DNA of 20,453 bases, taken from positions 1-20,453 of the forward strand of contig DATFWQ010000227.1 in the NCBI GenBank assembly GCA_035259145.1, in the 5' to 3' direction. This DNA comes from CF-161 sp035259145. GTDB taxonomy: Bacteria; Chloroflexota; Dormibacteria; Dormibacterales; Dormibacteraceae. Shown here one piece after another: positions 6,331 to 14,207 of this stretch. The position numbers were made by a program, and so were the translations under genes. Below the pieces are notes generated by a model. The model did not search any database. It worked only from the letters and a program-made list of their open reading frames with translations, and was not told the DNA's origin. Numbering within the stretch: the stretch's first letter is position 1; every line of letters starts with the position of its first letter.

Positions 6331-7731
6331 GTGTCGCTACGGGCGCGGCTGCTGGTGGGGTTGGTCGTGCTTCTCGGCGCCGGGCTGCTCGTCGCGGATG
6401 TCGCGACCTACTGGTCCCTGCAGTCGGTCCAGATGGATCGCATCGACAAGCAGCTGAGGGGCAGCGTGAACATGGCGATAGGGGCCCTGTTCAGGGTCTC
6501 CTCACCTGAAAGGGGAGGGCGAGGTCCGGTGCCCCCGGGCGTGACTTACACCGCCCTCTACTCGGTGGACGGCTCCTTTCTGCAGGGCCTGCCGTTCGGG
6601 CTCGGTGCCTCGGCGTCGTCGGCCCGTCCGGTGCTCCCGTCACCGCTGCCGAACGCAGGTCCGGACACGCCCACCGTCATGACCGTCGCCGGCACCGGCG
6701 GCGTATCCCAGTTCCGCGTGCTCATCGAGTCTGTGACCGGGGCGGGGGGTGACTTCGTGGTGCTCGCCATTCCTCTCAACGACGTTCAGTCCACCCTGAA
6801 TCAGCTGCTCATCCTGGAGGCGTCGATCAGCCTGGCTGTGCTGCTCGGGGTGACGGGGCTTGCCTGGTGGATCATCAAGATAGGGCTGCGCCCGCTGGAA
6901 CGCATGGGCGGCACCGCCGCAGCGATTGCAGCAGGCGACCTCAGCCGCCGCGTCGAACCGACCACTCAGCGGACCGAGATCGGCCGGCTGGGCCTGGCAC
7001 TCAACGCGATGCTGAGCCAGATAGAGAGCGAGGTCGCCGAACGGACCCGGTCCGAGCAGCGGCTCAGGAACTTCCTTGCCGCCGCCTCGCACGAGCTGAG
7101 GACGCCCCTGACCTCGATCCGCGGCTACGCGGAGCTGCTGCGGCGGGGCGCCGATCGGAAGCCCGAGGACGCTGCCCTGGCCAGGCGCCGCATCGAGGAC
7201 GAGTCGGTCCGCATGAGCGCCCTCGTCGACGACATGCTGCTCCTGGCCAGGCTCGACCAGGGGCGGCCGCTTGCGCGGGCTCCCGTGGACCTGGCGGCGA
7301 TCGCCCGCGACGCCTGCCTCGACGCCGGGGCCGTCGCCCCCAACCGCGCCATCACGCTTGACGCGCCGGCTGAGGTCGTCGTCGCCGGAGATGAGATGCG
7401 CCTGCGGCAGGTGGTCGGCAACCTGATGAGGAATGCGCTGGTGCACACGCCGTCCGGGACGCCCATCGACGTCGCCGTGGCGCTTCACAACGGGTCGGCG
7501 ATCCTGACAGTCGCCGATCACGGGCCAGGCCTCAAGCCGGACGACGCAACCAGGGTGTTCGACGCCTTCTATCGGGCCGACCCCGGTCGCAGCCGGGATC
7601 GGGGGGGCTCCGGTCTGGGGCTGTCCATCGTGGCAGCCGTGGTGGCTTCACACGGCGGGGACGTGAAGGCACAGGAGACCGATGGTGGCGGCGCGACATT
7701 CCGTGTCGAGCTCCCACTGGCATCCTCGTGA
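6331..7731 (+). CDS. Sensor histidine kinase with HAMP domain, partner of the upstream regulator
   Basis: 466 residues. Membrane helix 1 is at ~6-28, an extracytoplasmic sensor region of ~125 residues follows, helix 2 is at ~157-183 and HAMP at ~183-236. The dimerisation helix carries phospho-acceptor H254 (SHELRTPL). The ATPase domain has an N box with N364 and N368, a G1 box DHGPG (396-400) and a G2 box GGSGLGL (425-431). All catalytic parts are intact. GTG 6331 is preferred because AGGGAG (6320-6325) lies 5 nt upstream; GTG 6325 overlaps the regulator stop and is the alternative. The sensor region has no recognised domain and is rich in Gly, Pro and Ser. Regulator and kinase form one operon, in the regulator-first order common in Gram-positive-type genomes. 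Confidence 0.96.
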   Translation: MSLRARLLVGLVVLLGAGLLVADVATYWSLQSVQMDRIDKQLRGSVNMAIGALFRVSSPERGGRGPVPPGVTYTALYSVDGSFLQGLPFGLGASASSARPVLPSPLPNAGPDTPTVMTVAGTGGVSQFRVLIESVTGAGGDFVVLAIPLNDVQSTLNQLLILEASISLAVLLGVTGLAWWIIKIGLRPLERMGGTAAAIAAGDLSRRVEPTTQRTEIGRLGLALNAMLSQIESEVAERTRSEQRLRNFLAAASHELRTPLTSIRGYAELLRRGADRKPEDAALARRRIEDESVRMSALVDDMLLLARLDQGRPLARAPVDLAAIARDACLDAGAVAPNRAITLDAPAEVVVAGDEMRLRQVVGNLMRNALVHTPSGTPIDVAVALHNGSAILTVADHGPGLKPDDATRVFDAFYRADPGRSRDRGGSGLGLSIVAAVVASHGGDVKAQETDGGGATFRVELPLASS

Positions 7732-7803
7732 CGCGAGCACTTCCAAGCAAACCCTCAGCCGTCACACAGGTCGGGCTGAGGTGGCGAAGCGATCGTAGTT
7801 GGC

Positions 7804-7947
7804 ATGAGTTCCATCGCCGCCCGCGCCGCCCACGCGCTCTGCTACGTCTTGCTCTACTCGTTTGTGGGCGGCCTGACGTCGATGGCGGTTGCGAACGCCG
7901 TCTTGCTCGGATTGACCACGGTCACGAGAACGGCGGCGAACCCGTAG
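7804..7947 (+). CDS. Possible 47-aa single-span membrane peptide
   Basis: An ATG-started frame of 47 codons between the kinase and YceI genes. It encodes a short N-terminus with one Arg, a hydrophobic stretch from about residue 11 to 40 (starting ALCYVLLYSFVGGL), and a short tail TRTAANP. A long uncharged run of this kind is unlikely to arise from an arginine-rich shadow, and the other frame here (from 7728) is arginine-rich and unlike a protein. It has no clear SD, which weakens the case. If real, it would sit in the membrane in the same transcript as the kinase or YceI gene. I know no family for it. Confidence 0.3.
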   Translation: MSSIAARAAHALCYVLLYSFVGGLTSMAVANAVLLGLTTVTRTAANP

Positions 7948-7992
7948 GCTCCATTGCTCTGATTCTTCACGTCTCCTGGGGGTGAAAATTCG

Positions 7993-8727
7993 TTGCGGAA
8001 ACAGACTGTCATCGGCCTGGCTGCGGTCGCGCTCATCGTCGTGGTGGGCGCGGCGGGTGGCTACGCCTACTTCTTCTCGGGGCTGCGGACCGCGCCAAAG
8101 CCACTCGCGCTCTCGTCTCCCGCCGCCTCACCCTCAGCACTGGCCGCGTCAGCGGCTCCGGCGGGCGGTGGGCTCTCAGGACGCTGGAGTGTGAGCCAGG
8201 GGTCACAGGTCGGCTACCGCGTCAAGGAGCAGTTCGCTGGCCAACCGTCGACACACGAAGCGGTCGCTCGCACCTCGGGGGTCACGGGCGGATTCACCGT
8301 GCAGCAGGACTCCGGCGGCTGGGTGGCCAGTGCGATCAGCTTCACGGCGCAGCTCGGGGGCCTCCAGAGCGTCGACCAGGTCCTGGGCCGTGACGTCAGT
8401 CAGCGGGACTTCTTCGTCAGCCGCACCCTGTCCGTGCAGCAGTATCCGGACGCGACCTTCCAGGCCCAGTCGGTGACGGTGCCGGCCACATTAGAGAGCG
8501 GCGGCACCGTGGACGTGACAGTGCCTGGTCAGCTCACGATTCACGGCACCACACGCAACGCGGACGCGACCGTGCAGCTGCGCCTCACCGGCGGCCAGCT
8601 GCAGGCCGCGGGATCGACTGCACTCACCATGACCGACTTCGGGATCACGCCTCCCCAGGTCCCGTTCACGACGTCCGATTCGCACGTCACGATCGAGTTT
8701 CAGCTGGTGCTTGTCAAGGCGTCGTGA
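7993..8727 (+). CDS. Exported/anchored YceI-domain protein
   Basis: 244 residues starting with TTG at 7993; the start is supported by a GGGGGTGA ending 8 nt upstream and by the fitting signal sequence. Residues 6-28 are a membrane anchor or signal peptide, 30-60 an Ala/Ser/Pro linker, and ~62-244 a YceI-like beta-barrel: RWSVSQGSQVGYRVKEQF, later GRDVSQRDFFVSRTL, YPDATFQAQS, and GQLTIHGTTRNADATVQL, ending with the TDFGI motif. YceI proteins bind an isoprenoid or other lipophilic ligand outside the cytoplasm and are linked to quinone handling, base or osmotic stress. The last 4 bases overlap the next gene, so the two are translationally coupled. Confidence 0.9.
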   Translation: MRKQTVIGLAAVALIVVVGAAGGYAYFFSGLRTAPKPLALSSPAASPSALAASAAPAGGGLSGRWSVSQGSQVGYRVKEQFAGQPSTHEAVARTSGVTGGFTVQQDSGGWVASAISFTAQLGGLQSVDQVLGRDVSQRDFFVSRTLSVQQYPDATFQAQSVTVPATLESGGTVDVTVPGQLTIHGTTRNADATVQLRLTGGQLQAAGSTALTMTDFGITPPQVPFTTSDSHVTIEFQLVLVKAS

Positions 8728-9374
8728 CAAGGCGTGTCTCGATGCTGGCGTTCTTGCTGACCCTGGTGCTGGGGCTGGCAGGCTGCGCGCCGGCATCCCC
8801 GCCGGCCGGCTCGCAGGCGCGCTCTTCCACGCCGGCACCCGCCGCCGCCTCGACCCCGGGTGCATCGCCGAGCACGCAGGCACAAGGTGCTGCGGCGTCC
8901 TGCTCGGGCCGGCCTACCCCGGCCGAGACGGAGGGGCCGTACTTCAAGGCAGGATCGCCCGAGCGCACCTCGCTGGTCGCCCCCGGCATGCCAGGAACGC
9001 GGGTTGTGGTCAGCGGGCGGGTGCTGACCCTGGACTGCCGCTCAGTCGCCGGCGTCATCCTCGACTTCTGGCAGGCTGACGCGTCGGGTGCCTACGACAA
9101 CGCCGGCTACCGCTTGCGCGGGCACCTGACCACCGACGGCGACGGCCGCTACTGGCTCCAGACGATCGTGCCTGGTGACTACCCGGGTCGCACTCAGCAC
9201 ATCCACGTCAAGGTCGAGGCACCGGGAAGGCCGGTCCTCACGACCCAGCTCTACTTCCCGGGCTCGGCGCGAAACCAGCAGGACCCACTGTTCCACCCGG
9301 AGCTCCTGATGGAGGTGGTGGATGCCGGGGACGGCAAAGCGGCCATCTTCGACTTCGTCTTGAACTTCCGCTGA
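8724..9374 (+). CDS. Intradiol ring-cleavage dioxygenase-like lipoprotein
   Basis: 216 residues. The N-terminus has a lipoprotein signal with lipobox LAGC (Cys21), then an Ala/Ser/Pro linker to ~58. The domain from ~60 begins CSGRPTPAETEGPYF, the entry motif of protocatechuate 3,4-dioxygenase relatives. The four Fe(III) ligands of the family are in place: Y124 (GAYD), Y153 (PGDYPGR), H159 and H161 (HIH). Cytoplasmic relatives open catechols; exported forms are less well understood and could act on aromatic compounds outside the cell. It starts with GTG at 8724, overlapping the YceI stop as GTGA. The linker between lipid anchor and domain implies it is tethered on the outer face of the membrane. 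The substrate is unknown. Confidence 0.88.
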   Translation: MTRRVSMLAFLLTLVLGLAGCAPASPPAGSQARSSTPAPAAASTPGASPSTQAQGAAASCSGRPTPAETEGPYFKAGSPERTSLVAPGMPGTRVVVSGRVLTLDCRSVAGVILDFWQADASGAYDNAGYRLRGHLTTDGDGRYWLQTIVPGDYPGRTQHIHVKVEAPGRPVLTTQLYFPGSARNQQDPLFHPELLMEVVDAGDGKAAIFDFVLNFR

Positions 9375-9413
9375 GGCGGCGTGCAGGCCCGCAGACGCGG
9401 CCTGTCACAGCGC

Positions 9414-10823
9414 TCAGAAACCGCCCGCCCCGTCCGGAGTGCCCAGGCCGGTCGGGCCGTCCCACCCTGGAGCCGCGTTGCACAGGACGGTGCCGCAGCG
9501 GCCGTTGCCACCGGATGTTATGTCGAACAGCGACGAGCTGTGGGCGTACGGGATGGATGCCGAGTAGGTGGTAACCCCGCCCGCCAGCGCGAACACCGAG
9601 GCGATGATCGGTGATGCGACGCTCGTCCCTCCGAATACCAGCCACCCTCTGCTGCCGTGGAAGTTGAAGCTGTCGAAGACAGAAACGCCCGTGCTCGGGT
9701 CGGCCACAGCTGACACGTCGGCGGTAGCCCGCTCCGGGCAGACACCGGTGATGCTGGGATTGTTCGCCTGCCAGATCGGGGGTGGCTCGAAAGCGCTGCA
9801 GCCGCTCCCGGTGCCGCTCCAGACGGTCTCGGACCATCCACGCGGATCGGCAGGGTTGGTGGTCAGGCTGGTTCCACCCACGGCGGTCACATACCGCGAG
9901 GCCGCCGGGTACTGCACCCCGAACCCGGCGTCGCCTGAGCTTGCGGTTATCGCGATGCCTGGCCGGTTGAAGTGGCCGTCGAAGCTCGTCTCGCCGCTGA
10001 ACTCGGCAGCGCCGTAGCTGTTGCTGATCACCGTCGCGCCCAGGGCGGCCGCCTCGTCGACCGCCGCCAGCAGGTCCGTGAGACTGGCGGTGTTGGCCTC
10101 GACCAGGATGATGTGACAGTTCCGGCAGACCGCCGAGACCATGTCCAGATCAAGCGAGATCTCCTGCGCCCAGCCTCCGTTGGGTCGTGGGAAGTTGGTG
10201 CTTCCATCCTGGGCAACCTTCCTGAAGCAGCCGTTGGCCGTCGTGCAGGCTGGGAGACCGAACTGGGATCGGTATACCGCGAGGTCACTCTCCGCCGCTG
10301 GATCGTCGAAGGCGTCCACGATCGCCACAGTCTGGCCGGCGCCGGCGCTGTTTAAGGGCAGCCTGTAAGCGTGCTGCAGGTCGTCCGGGTTGTATCCGGT
10401 TGGCACCGGACTGACGAAGGTGGGCTTACCTGCCGGCCTGGTCAGAATGGCGTGACAGCGCGCGTAGCCGGCGGCCACGCTGTCGCACGCACGGATTCGC
10501 TCCTGCGCGGCTCCAGCCGCCGGCGCGGGCTCGGGCCGAGCCTGGCTGCCGGACGCCGATGAAAAGGCACCGGCGGTGGCTACGCTGAGCGCCGGGCCTC
10601 GAGCGGGCGAAGAGCGTCGCTTGGTGTCCGACGGGCCGCCGGCGCCGCTGGTGCTCTGCGCGGTCCCCGCTGTCACATTGCTGAGCGCGGCCACGTGTGC
10701 CAGGCCTGACAGGGCTGAGCCCGGGTGCGCAGGTTGGGCCACCCCGACCAGGAATCCCCCGAGCCCGGCGGCAGTGAGCGCGATCGTCATTGCCGCAAAG
10801 AGCCGCCCTGTATTCCGTTTCAC
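9414..10823 (-). CDS. Secreted S53 (sedolisin/kumamolisin-type) serine peptidase
   Basis: 469 residues. It has a signal peptide at 1-~30, a low-complexity Ala/Ser/Gly stretch to ~105, a short Cys-containing segment (CDSVAAGYARC, 113-123), and the catalytic domain from ~143 (GYNPDDLQHAY). The S53 catalytic set is complete: E221 and D225 in QEISLDLD, D298 in SSGDAG, S401 in GGTSVASP. The calcium site is suggested by FDITSGGNG and by GWDGPTGLGTPDG near the end. S53 enzymes are secreted and work best in acid. The usual ~150-200-residue prodomain is not recognisable. GTG 10823 has a GGGGGTAGGAA just upstream. The gene converges with the dioxygenase-like lipoprotein (39-bp gap) and is head-to-head with the ferritin-like gene. 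Confidence 0.94.
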   Translation of the reverse strand: MKRNTGRLFAAMTIALTAAGLGGFLVGVAQPAHPGSALSGLAHVAALSNVTAGTAQSTSGAGGPSDTKRRSSPARGPALSVATAGAFSSASGSQARPEPAPAAGAAQERIRACDSVAAGYARCHAILTRPAGKPTFVSPVPTGYNPDDLQHAYRLPLNSAGAGQTVAIVDAFDDPAAESDLAVYRSQFGLPACTTANGCFRKVAQDGSTNFPRPNGGWAQEISLDLDMVSAVCRNCHIILVEANTASLTDLLAAVDEAAALGATVISNSYGAAEFSGETSFDGHFNRPGIAITASSGDAGFGVQYPAASRYVTAVGGTSLTTNPADPRGWSETVWSGTGSGCSAFEPPPIWQANNPSITGVCPERATADVSAVADPSTGVSVFDSFNFHGSRGWLVFGGTSVASPIIASVFALAGGVTTYSASIPYAHSSSLFDITSGGNGRCGTVLCNAAPGWDGPTGLGTPDGAGGF

Positions 10824-11160
10824 GCGTTCCTACCCCCGTCTCGAAGTCCGAGGCCCTCGACATGGCGTCTGCTGGCCGGCTGGCAGCGCCGGCGGTGTCA
10901 CAGGAAGGAACGCGCAGCTTCGGGCGAGTACCCGATCGGGACGAGCGATGAGACAGTGGCGGCTGGCCGGCGCCGCCGCAGCTGACCTGTGTTGTGCGCC
11001 ACAGATGGACGCTTTTCAGCTGTCGAGTTCAGATTTGCTTCGAGTGATCTAGCAGACGCAGCATTGCTTACTGGCATATCGGGGTAATGCGGGGAGCGCC
11101 TGGCCATCGTATGTACGGGTCGTCCCCTTTGGCTTGTGGGATTCGAGCAGGAGAAGATCA
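10824..11160. other. Divergent intergenic region, peptidase / ferritin-like genes
   Basis: 337 bp without a gene I can support. The stretch 10990-11100 is richer in A/T than its surroundings, as expected for promoters of the two head-to-head genes. A weak candidate for the rightward gene is TTGCTT (11064-11069) with TAATGC (11085-11090), but the spacer is only 15 bp. AGGAGA at 11149-11154 is the ribosome binding site of the gene at 11161. No clear operator palindrome was seen. Confidence 0.4.
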
Positions 11161-12258
11161 ATGGGACAGAGACGCACGTCGCCGCCGGGTACCACCAGCC
11201 GCCGCTCGTTCCTACTTGCGGTAGGAGCCGGAGCCGTCGGCACGGGGCTCCTGACCGAAGCGGTACCGGCATTCGCCGACTCCGAAAGTCCCGGTCTTAC
11301 ACGAGGGGACGCCGCCATTCTGAGGTTTCTGGCTGCTGCCGAAATCCTCGAGACCGACGCGTGGCAGCAGTACAACGAACTCGGCGGGATCCAGGACGCC
11401 GAGGTTCCCGGGGGGACCGGGAGTGCAACGTACAGGGCCGCCCTCGAAGTGCTGGATTCGGACATGCCCCAGTACATCCACGACAACACCGAGGATGAGT
11501 TCACGCACTTCACGTTCATCAACGCGTATCTGGCATCGAAGGGCAAGGAAACCGTCAGTCTCGATCGGTTTCGCACGTTGCCAAGCAGTAATGCATCAGG
11601 CGCCCAGCAAATGGGTCGGCTTACAAATCTCATGCAGCTCACGGTTGACACAAGTTGGTGGACGCGGTACCGGAGTCGCACGCAAAACCCCGACTTCGGC
11701 GACACTTTCCCTCAGGCAGTCCCGGGTTTGAAACAGGGCAAGTTCCCGGGCATCCCACGCAGCGACGCCGACCTCAGCCCCCCGGACCACATCCAGGCCA
11801 TCGCCAACACGGCTGGATTCCATTTCGCGTTCATCGAGCAGGGCGGTACCAGCCTTTACCCATCGCTGGCTCAGCGCGTCACTCACCCGGAAGTTCTGCG
11901 CATCCTGCTAAGCATCGGCCCCACCGAGACAATGCACTTTCAGACGTGGCAGGACAAGGCGGGCAACGCGCCCCCTCTGACGGACCCCACCAATGGGCTG
12001 GTGTTCCCCGACCTCAATTCCCCTCCGTTCGGCGGGGAGGACTTCGAGACCAGCCTGATCATGCCTGAGCCGACCATCTTCCTCGATCGAAAATTCCCCG
12101 TCTGCTCCATCATTCGCCCCACCCAGACATCCGGGGCCGCAATGGGTGCGGTCAACGCCCTGACGGCCAATGGACTGTTCCGCGGTCAATCCGCGGAGTT
12201 CTTCGGCGTCCTGCACGATCTGGCGGAGGCAGCCGATGCAGCCCGGCACGGGCGTTAG
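11161..12258 (+). CDS. Tat-exported ferritin-like (di-iron four-helix) protein
   Basis: 365 residues. The N-terminus holds a twin-arginine signal SRRSFLLAVGAG (13-24) with likely cleavage after AFA (37-39), so it is folded before export. The mature part has the features of ferritin-like domain proteins (PF13668 type): AEILETDAWQQY (60-71), an E-x2-H pair at E113/H116 (EFTHF), and a second at E256/H259 (ETMHFQTW), enough for a di-iron site. These proteins occur in desiccation- or stress-related sets, but activity is poorly defined. ATG 11161 is chosen over the longer GTG 11134 because AGGAGA at 11149-11154 is 6 nt upstream. It converges with the APC permease, 21 bp apart. Confidence 0.88.
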   Translation: MGQRRTSPPGTTSRRSFLLAVGAGAVGTGLLTEAVPAFADSESPGLTRGDAAILRFLAAAEILETDAWQQYNELGGIQDAEVPGGTGSATYRAALEVLDSDMPQYIHDNTEDEFTHFTFINAYLASKGKETVSLDRFRTLPSSNASGAQQMGRLTNLMQLTVDTSWWTRYRSRTQNPDFGDTFPQAVPGLKQGKFPGIPRSDADLSPPDHIQAIANTAGFHFAFIEQGGTSLYPSLAQRVTHPEVLRILLSIGPTETMHFQTWQDKAGNAPPLTDPTNGLVFPDLNSPPFGGEDFETSLIMPEPTIFLDRKFPVCSIIRPTQTSGAAMGAVNALTANGLFRGQSAEFFGVLHDLAEAADAARHGR

Positions 12259-12279
12259 AAGGAGCGGCTGATCGGCGCC

Positions 12280-14121
12280 TCAGCGGCCGGCGCGACCCCG
12301 CAGGAGGAGAAAGCCTGTAACGACGGCGACCAGGAGGACTCCAACCGACCAGCCTAACGACGGTCCGAAGGGGTCCAGGGGCGACAGGTCGATGACAACG
12401 GAGAGGACCGCCACACCGGCCAGGGTGACCCAGCCGGCGACGGCCAGGATCCGCAAGGGGTTTCGCGCGGCGGCCGCGGTGGACAGAAGGCGATGGCCCA
12501 GTGATGGACCGGGGGCTACCGAGACCGGGTTCGTCGCCTCCCGTACGTGGCGCCGGCCGACCCGGACCCGCTGCGCGTAGCCCTGTCCGATGCGCTCGTA
12601 GGGCGAAGGAACGTAGTGGTGCAGGTGCGGAGCCGGCGGTGCCGACAGCGGCTGCCAGAACGACCGCCGGCAGCGCAGCCGGTATCCGACGAAGATCAGG
12701 ACGCCCACGCTCAGCCAGCCCACATAGATGACCGTCGACCCCTGGATGTTCTGGAAGAACAGCTGGGTGAAGACGGCTCCGATCGCGAGGGCGCCTATCA
12801 CCGACAACACGGGGATGCTGGACCTGCCGAAGGGGATGTTGAGCGGCATCTGGAAGGGCCGCCGCAGCTCCGGCTCAACGAAGCGCAGACGCATCACCGC
12901 CAGATGGGCTGTCGCGAAGGCGAACGTCGCCGCCAGCGCGTACACGGATGCCATGAGGTCGATCTGGGCCGGAAGGATGAGCAGAGCGGCCACGATCCCG
13001 AACACGATGATCGAGACGAACGGAGTTCGGAACCTGGGATGGAGCCGCGCGAACACCGACGGAAACAGCTTGTTCGCAGCCATCGAGTAGCTGAGCCGCG
13101 ATATGCCGATGAGACCGGCGTTGGTGGCGATGACGAGGATCGTGAAGGCCAGGATGGCGACCCAGACGCCGGCCCAGAACGCCAGAGCCTCGGGACGGAA
13201 AAAGGTGACGATGCCGGCGACCGGATTGTCTTTCCACGTGGTTGCCAGGCTGGTCGTGAAGCCGCCGTGGCCGTCCGGATGGACGGGGAAGACGCTCATA
13301 CCGATCGTGGGCAGGAAGGCTGAAACGAACAGCACGGCGGCGATGACGGCGAACGTGGCCCTGGGCACAGACCGGCCCGGGTTCTTGGCCTCCTCGGACA
13401 TGTTCGAGATCGTCTCGATCCCGGTGTAGGTGACCATGGCGATCGAAACGCTGGCCAGGAAGTTGCCCCAGGTCGGCGCCACGCCCAGGTGGACGTTGTG
13501 CAGGACGGTGTTGAAGTTAAGCAGCAGCCAGACGCCGAGCACGACCAGCGCCACCTGCGTCATCAGGTCCAGCAGGGCCAGCACCAGGTTCACAAAGCTC
13601 GACTCCTGGATGCCGATCACGTTGACCAGCATCAGAAGCCCGGTCAGCCCGACGGCCGCAAGGGCGTGGTACTGGGGTTGTGTGAGTAGCTTCAGGAACG
13701 GCAGGTAGTAGCCAAAGATGCCAAGGTAGCCGATCGCGAAGTAGGCGGAGATCGATACCGTCGCCGTGTAGTTGAGCAGCTGGATCCAGCCCACAACAAA
13801 GCCGGCGCTTTCGTTGAAGGCTCGCCGCGCGAAGCTCGAGCTGCCGCCCGCGTAAGGAATTGCAGAGGTCCCTTCGGCGTAGTTGAGAGCCGTAGTGACG
13901 AAGATGCCGCCCGCCATGATCATGGCGAGCGGCGTCAACCCGAGCGCGTACCCGGCGGTGACACCCAGCGCGTAGTAGATGCTGGAACCGACGTTGCCGT
14001 AGCAGGCTGCGAACAGAGCGGACGGCCCCAGCATTCGGGGCAAGCGCACACGGCGACGTTCGACGACAACCCTGACGTCGCCGGGCAGTGCGCCTCGCTT
14101 CCCGAGCGCCTCTTCCGTCAT
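12280..14121 (-). CDS. APC-superfamily permease with a C-terminal extension
   Basis: 613 residues. The APC core has about twelve membrane helices between ~33 and ~480, including the unwound helix-1 region (CYGNVGSSIYYALG) and the motif YAGGSSSFARRAFNE. After a ~70-residue basic cytoplasmic stretch come two more hydrophobic helices (IRILAV-like and GWSVGVLLVAVVTGFLLL) at the C-terminus, which makes the protein longer than most amino-acid permeases (~450-500) and near the size of KimA-type K+ importers. It may import amino acids or a cation. The gene is divergent from a KdpD-like kinase with an ~87-bp gap, which invites a link to K+ or osmotic control, but this is inference. ATG 14121 is used; TTG 14130, preceded by TAGGCT at 5 nt, is an alternative. 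Confidence 0.9.
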   Translation of the reverse strand: MTEEALGKRGALPGDVRVVVERRRVRLPRMLGPSALFAACYGNVGSSIYYALGVTAGYALGLTPLAMIMAGGIFVTTALNYAEGTSAIPYAGGSSSFARRAFNESAGFVVGWIQLLNYTATVSISAYFAIGYLGIFGYYLPFLKLLTQPQYHALAAVGLTGLLMLVNVIGIQESSFVNLVLALLDLMTQVALVVLGVWLLLNFNTVLHNVHLGVAPTWGNFLASVSIAMVTYTGIETISNMSEEAKNPGRSVPRATFAVIAAVLFVSAFLPTIGMSVFPVHPDGHGGFTTSLATTWKDNPVAGIVTFFRPEALAFWAGVWVAILAFTILVIATNAGLIGISRLSYSMAANKLFPSVFARLHPRFRTPFVSIIVFGIVAALLILPAQIDLMASVYALAATFAFATAHLAVMRLRFVEPELRRPFQMPLNIPFGRSSIPVLSVIGALAIGAVFTQLFFQNIQGSTVIYVGWLSVGVLIFVGYRLRCRRSFWQPLSAPPAPHLHHYVPSPYERIGQGYAQRVRVGRRHVREATNPVSVAPGPSLGHRLLSTAAAARNPLRILAVAGWVTLAGVAVLSVVIDLSPLDPFGPSLGWSVGVLLVAVVTGFLLLRGRAGR

Positions 14122-14195
14122 CGCGCGCAACCGCTAGCCTACTCCGTCACTGCCGCCATCAGGGGACGTAAAGGGTGGGCAAAAAGGCGGGGCGG

Positions 14196-14201
14196 TACGA
14201 T
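14196..14201 (+). promoter_or_regulatory. Possible -10 element for a leaderless KdpD-like transcript
   Basis: TACGAT fits TANNNT and ends 6 nt before the ATG at 14208. This supports that ATG over the upstream GTG 14175, which does have an AGGGG about 9 nt before it. No -35 box is obvious. Confidence 0.35.
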
Positions 14202-14207
14202 CGCACC

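Noticed and set aside
6640..7521. 293-aa minus-strand frame across the first kinase
   Set aside because: Shadow of the complete histidine kinase on the plus strand.
7728..7985. 85-aa frame overlapping the kinase stop as GTGA
   Set aside because: Arg/His-rich with no recognisable fold; a competing frame from 7804 has a clean hydrophobic pattern. The overlap alone is not enough.
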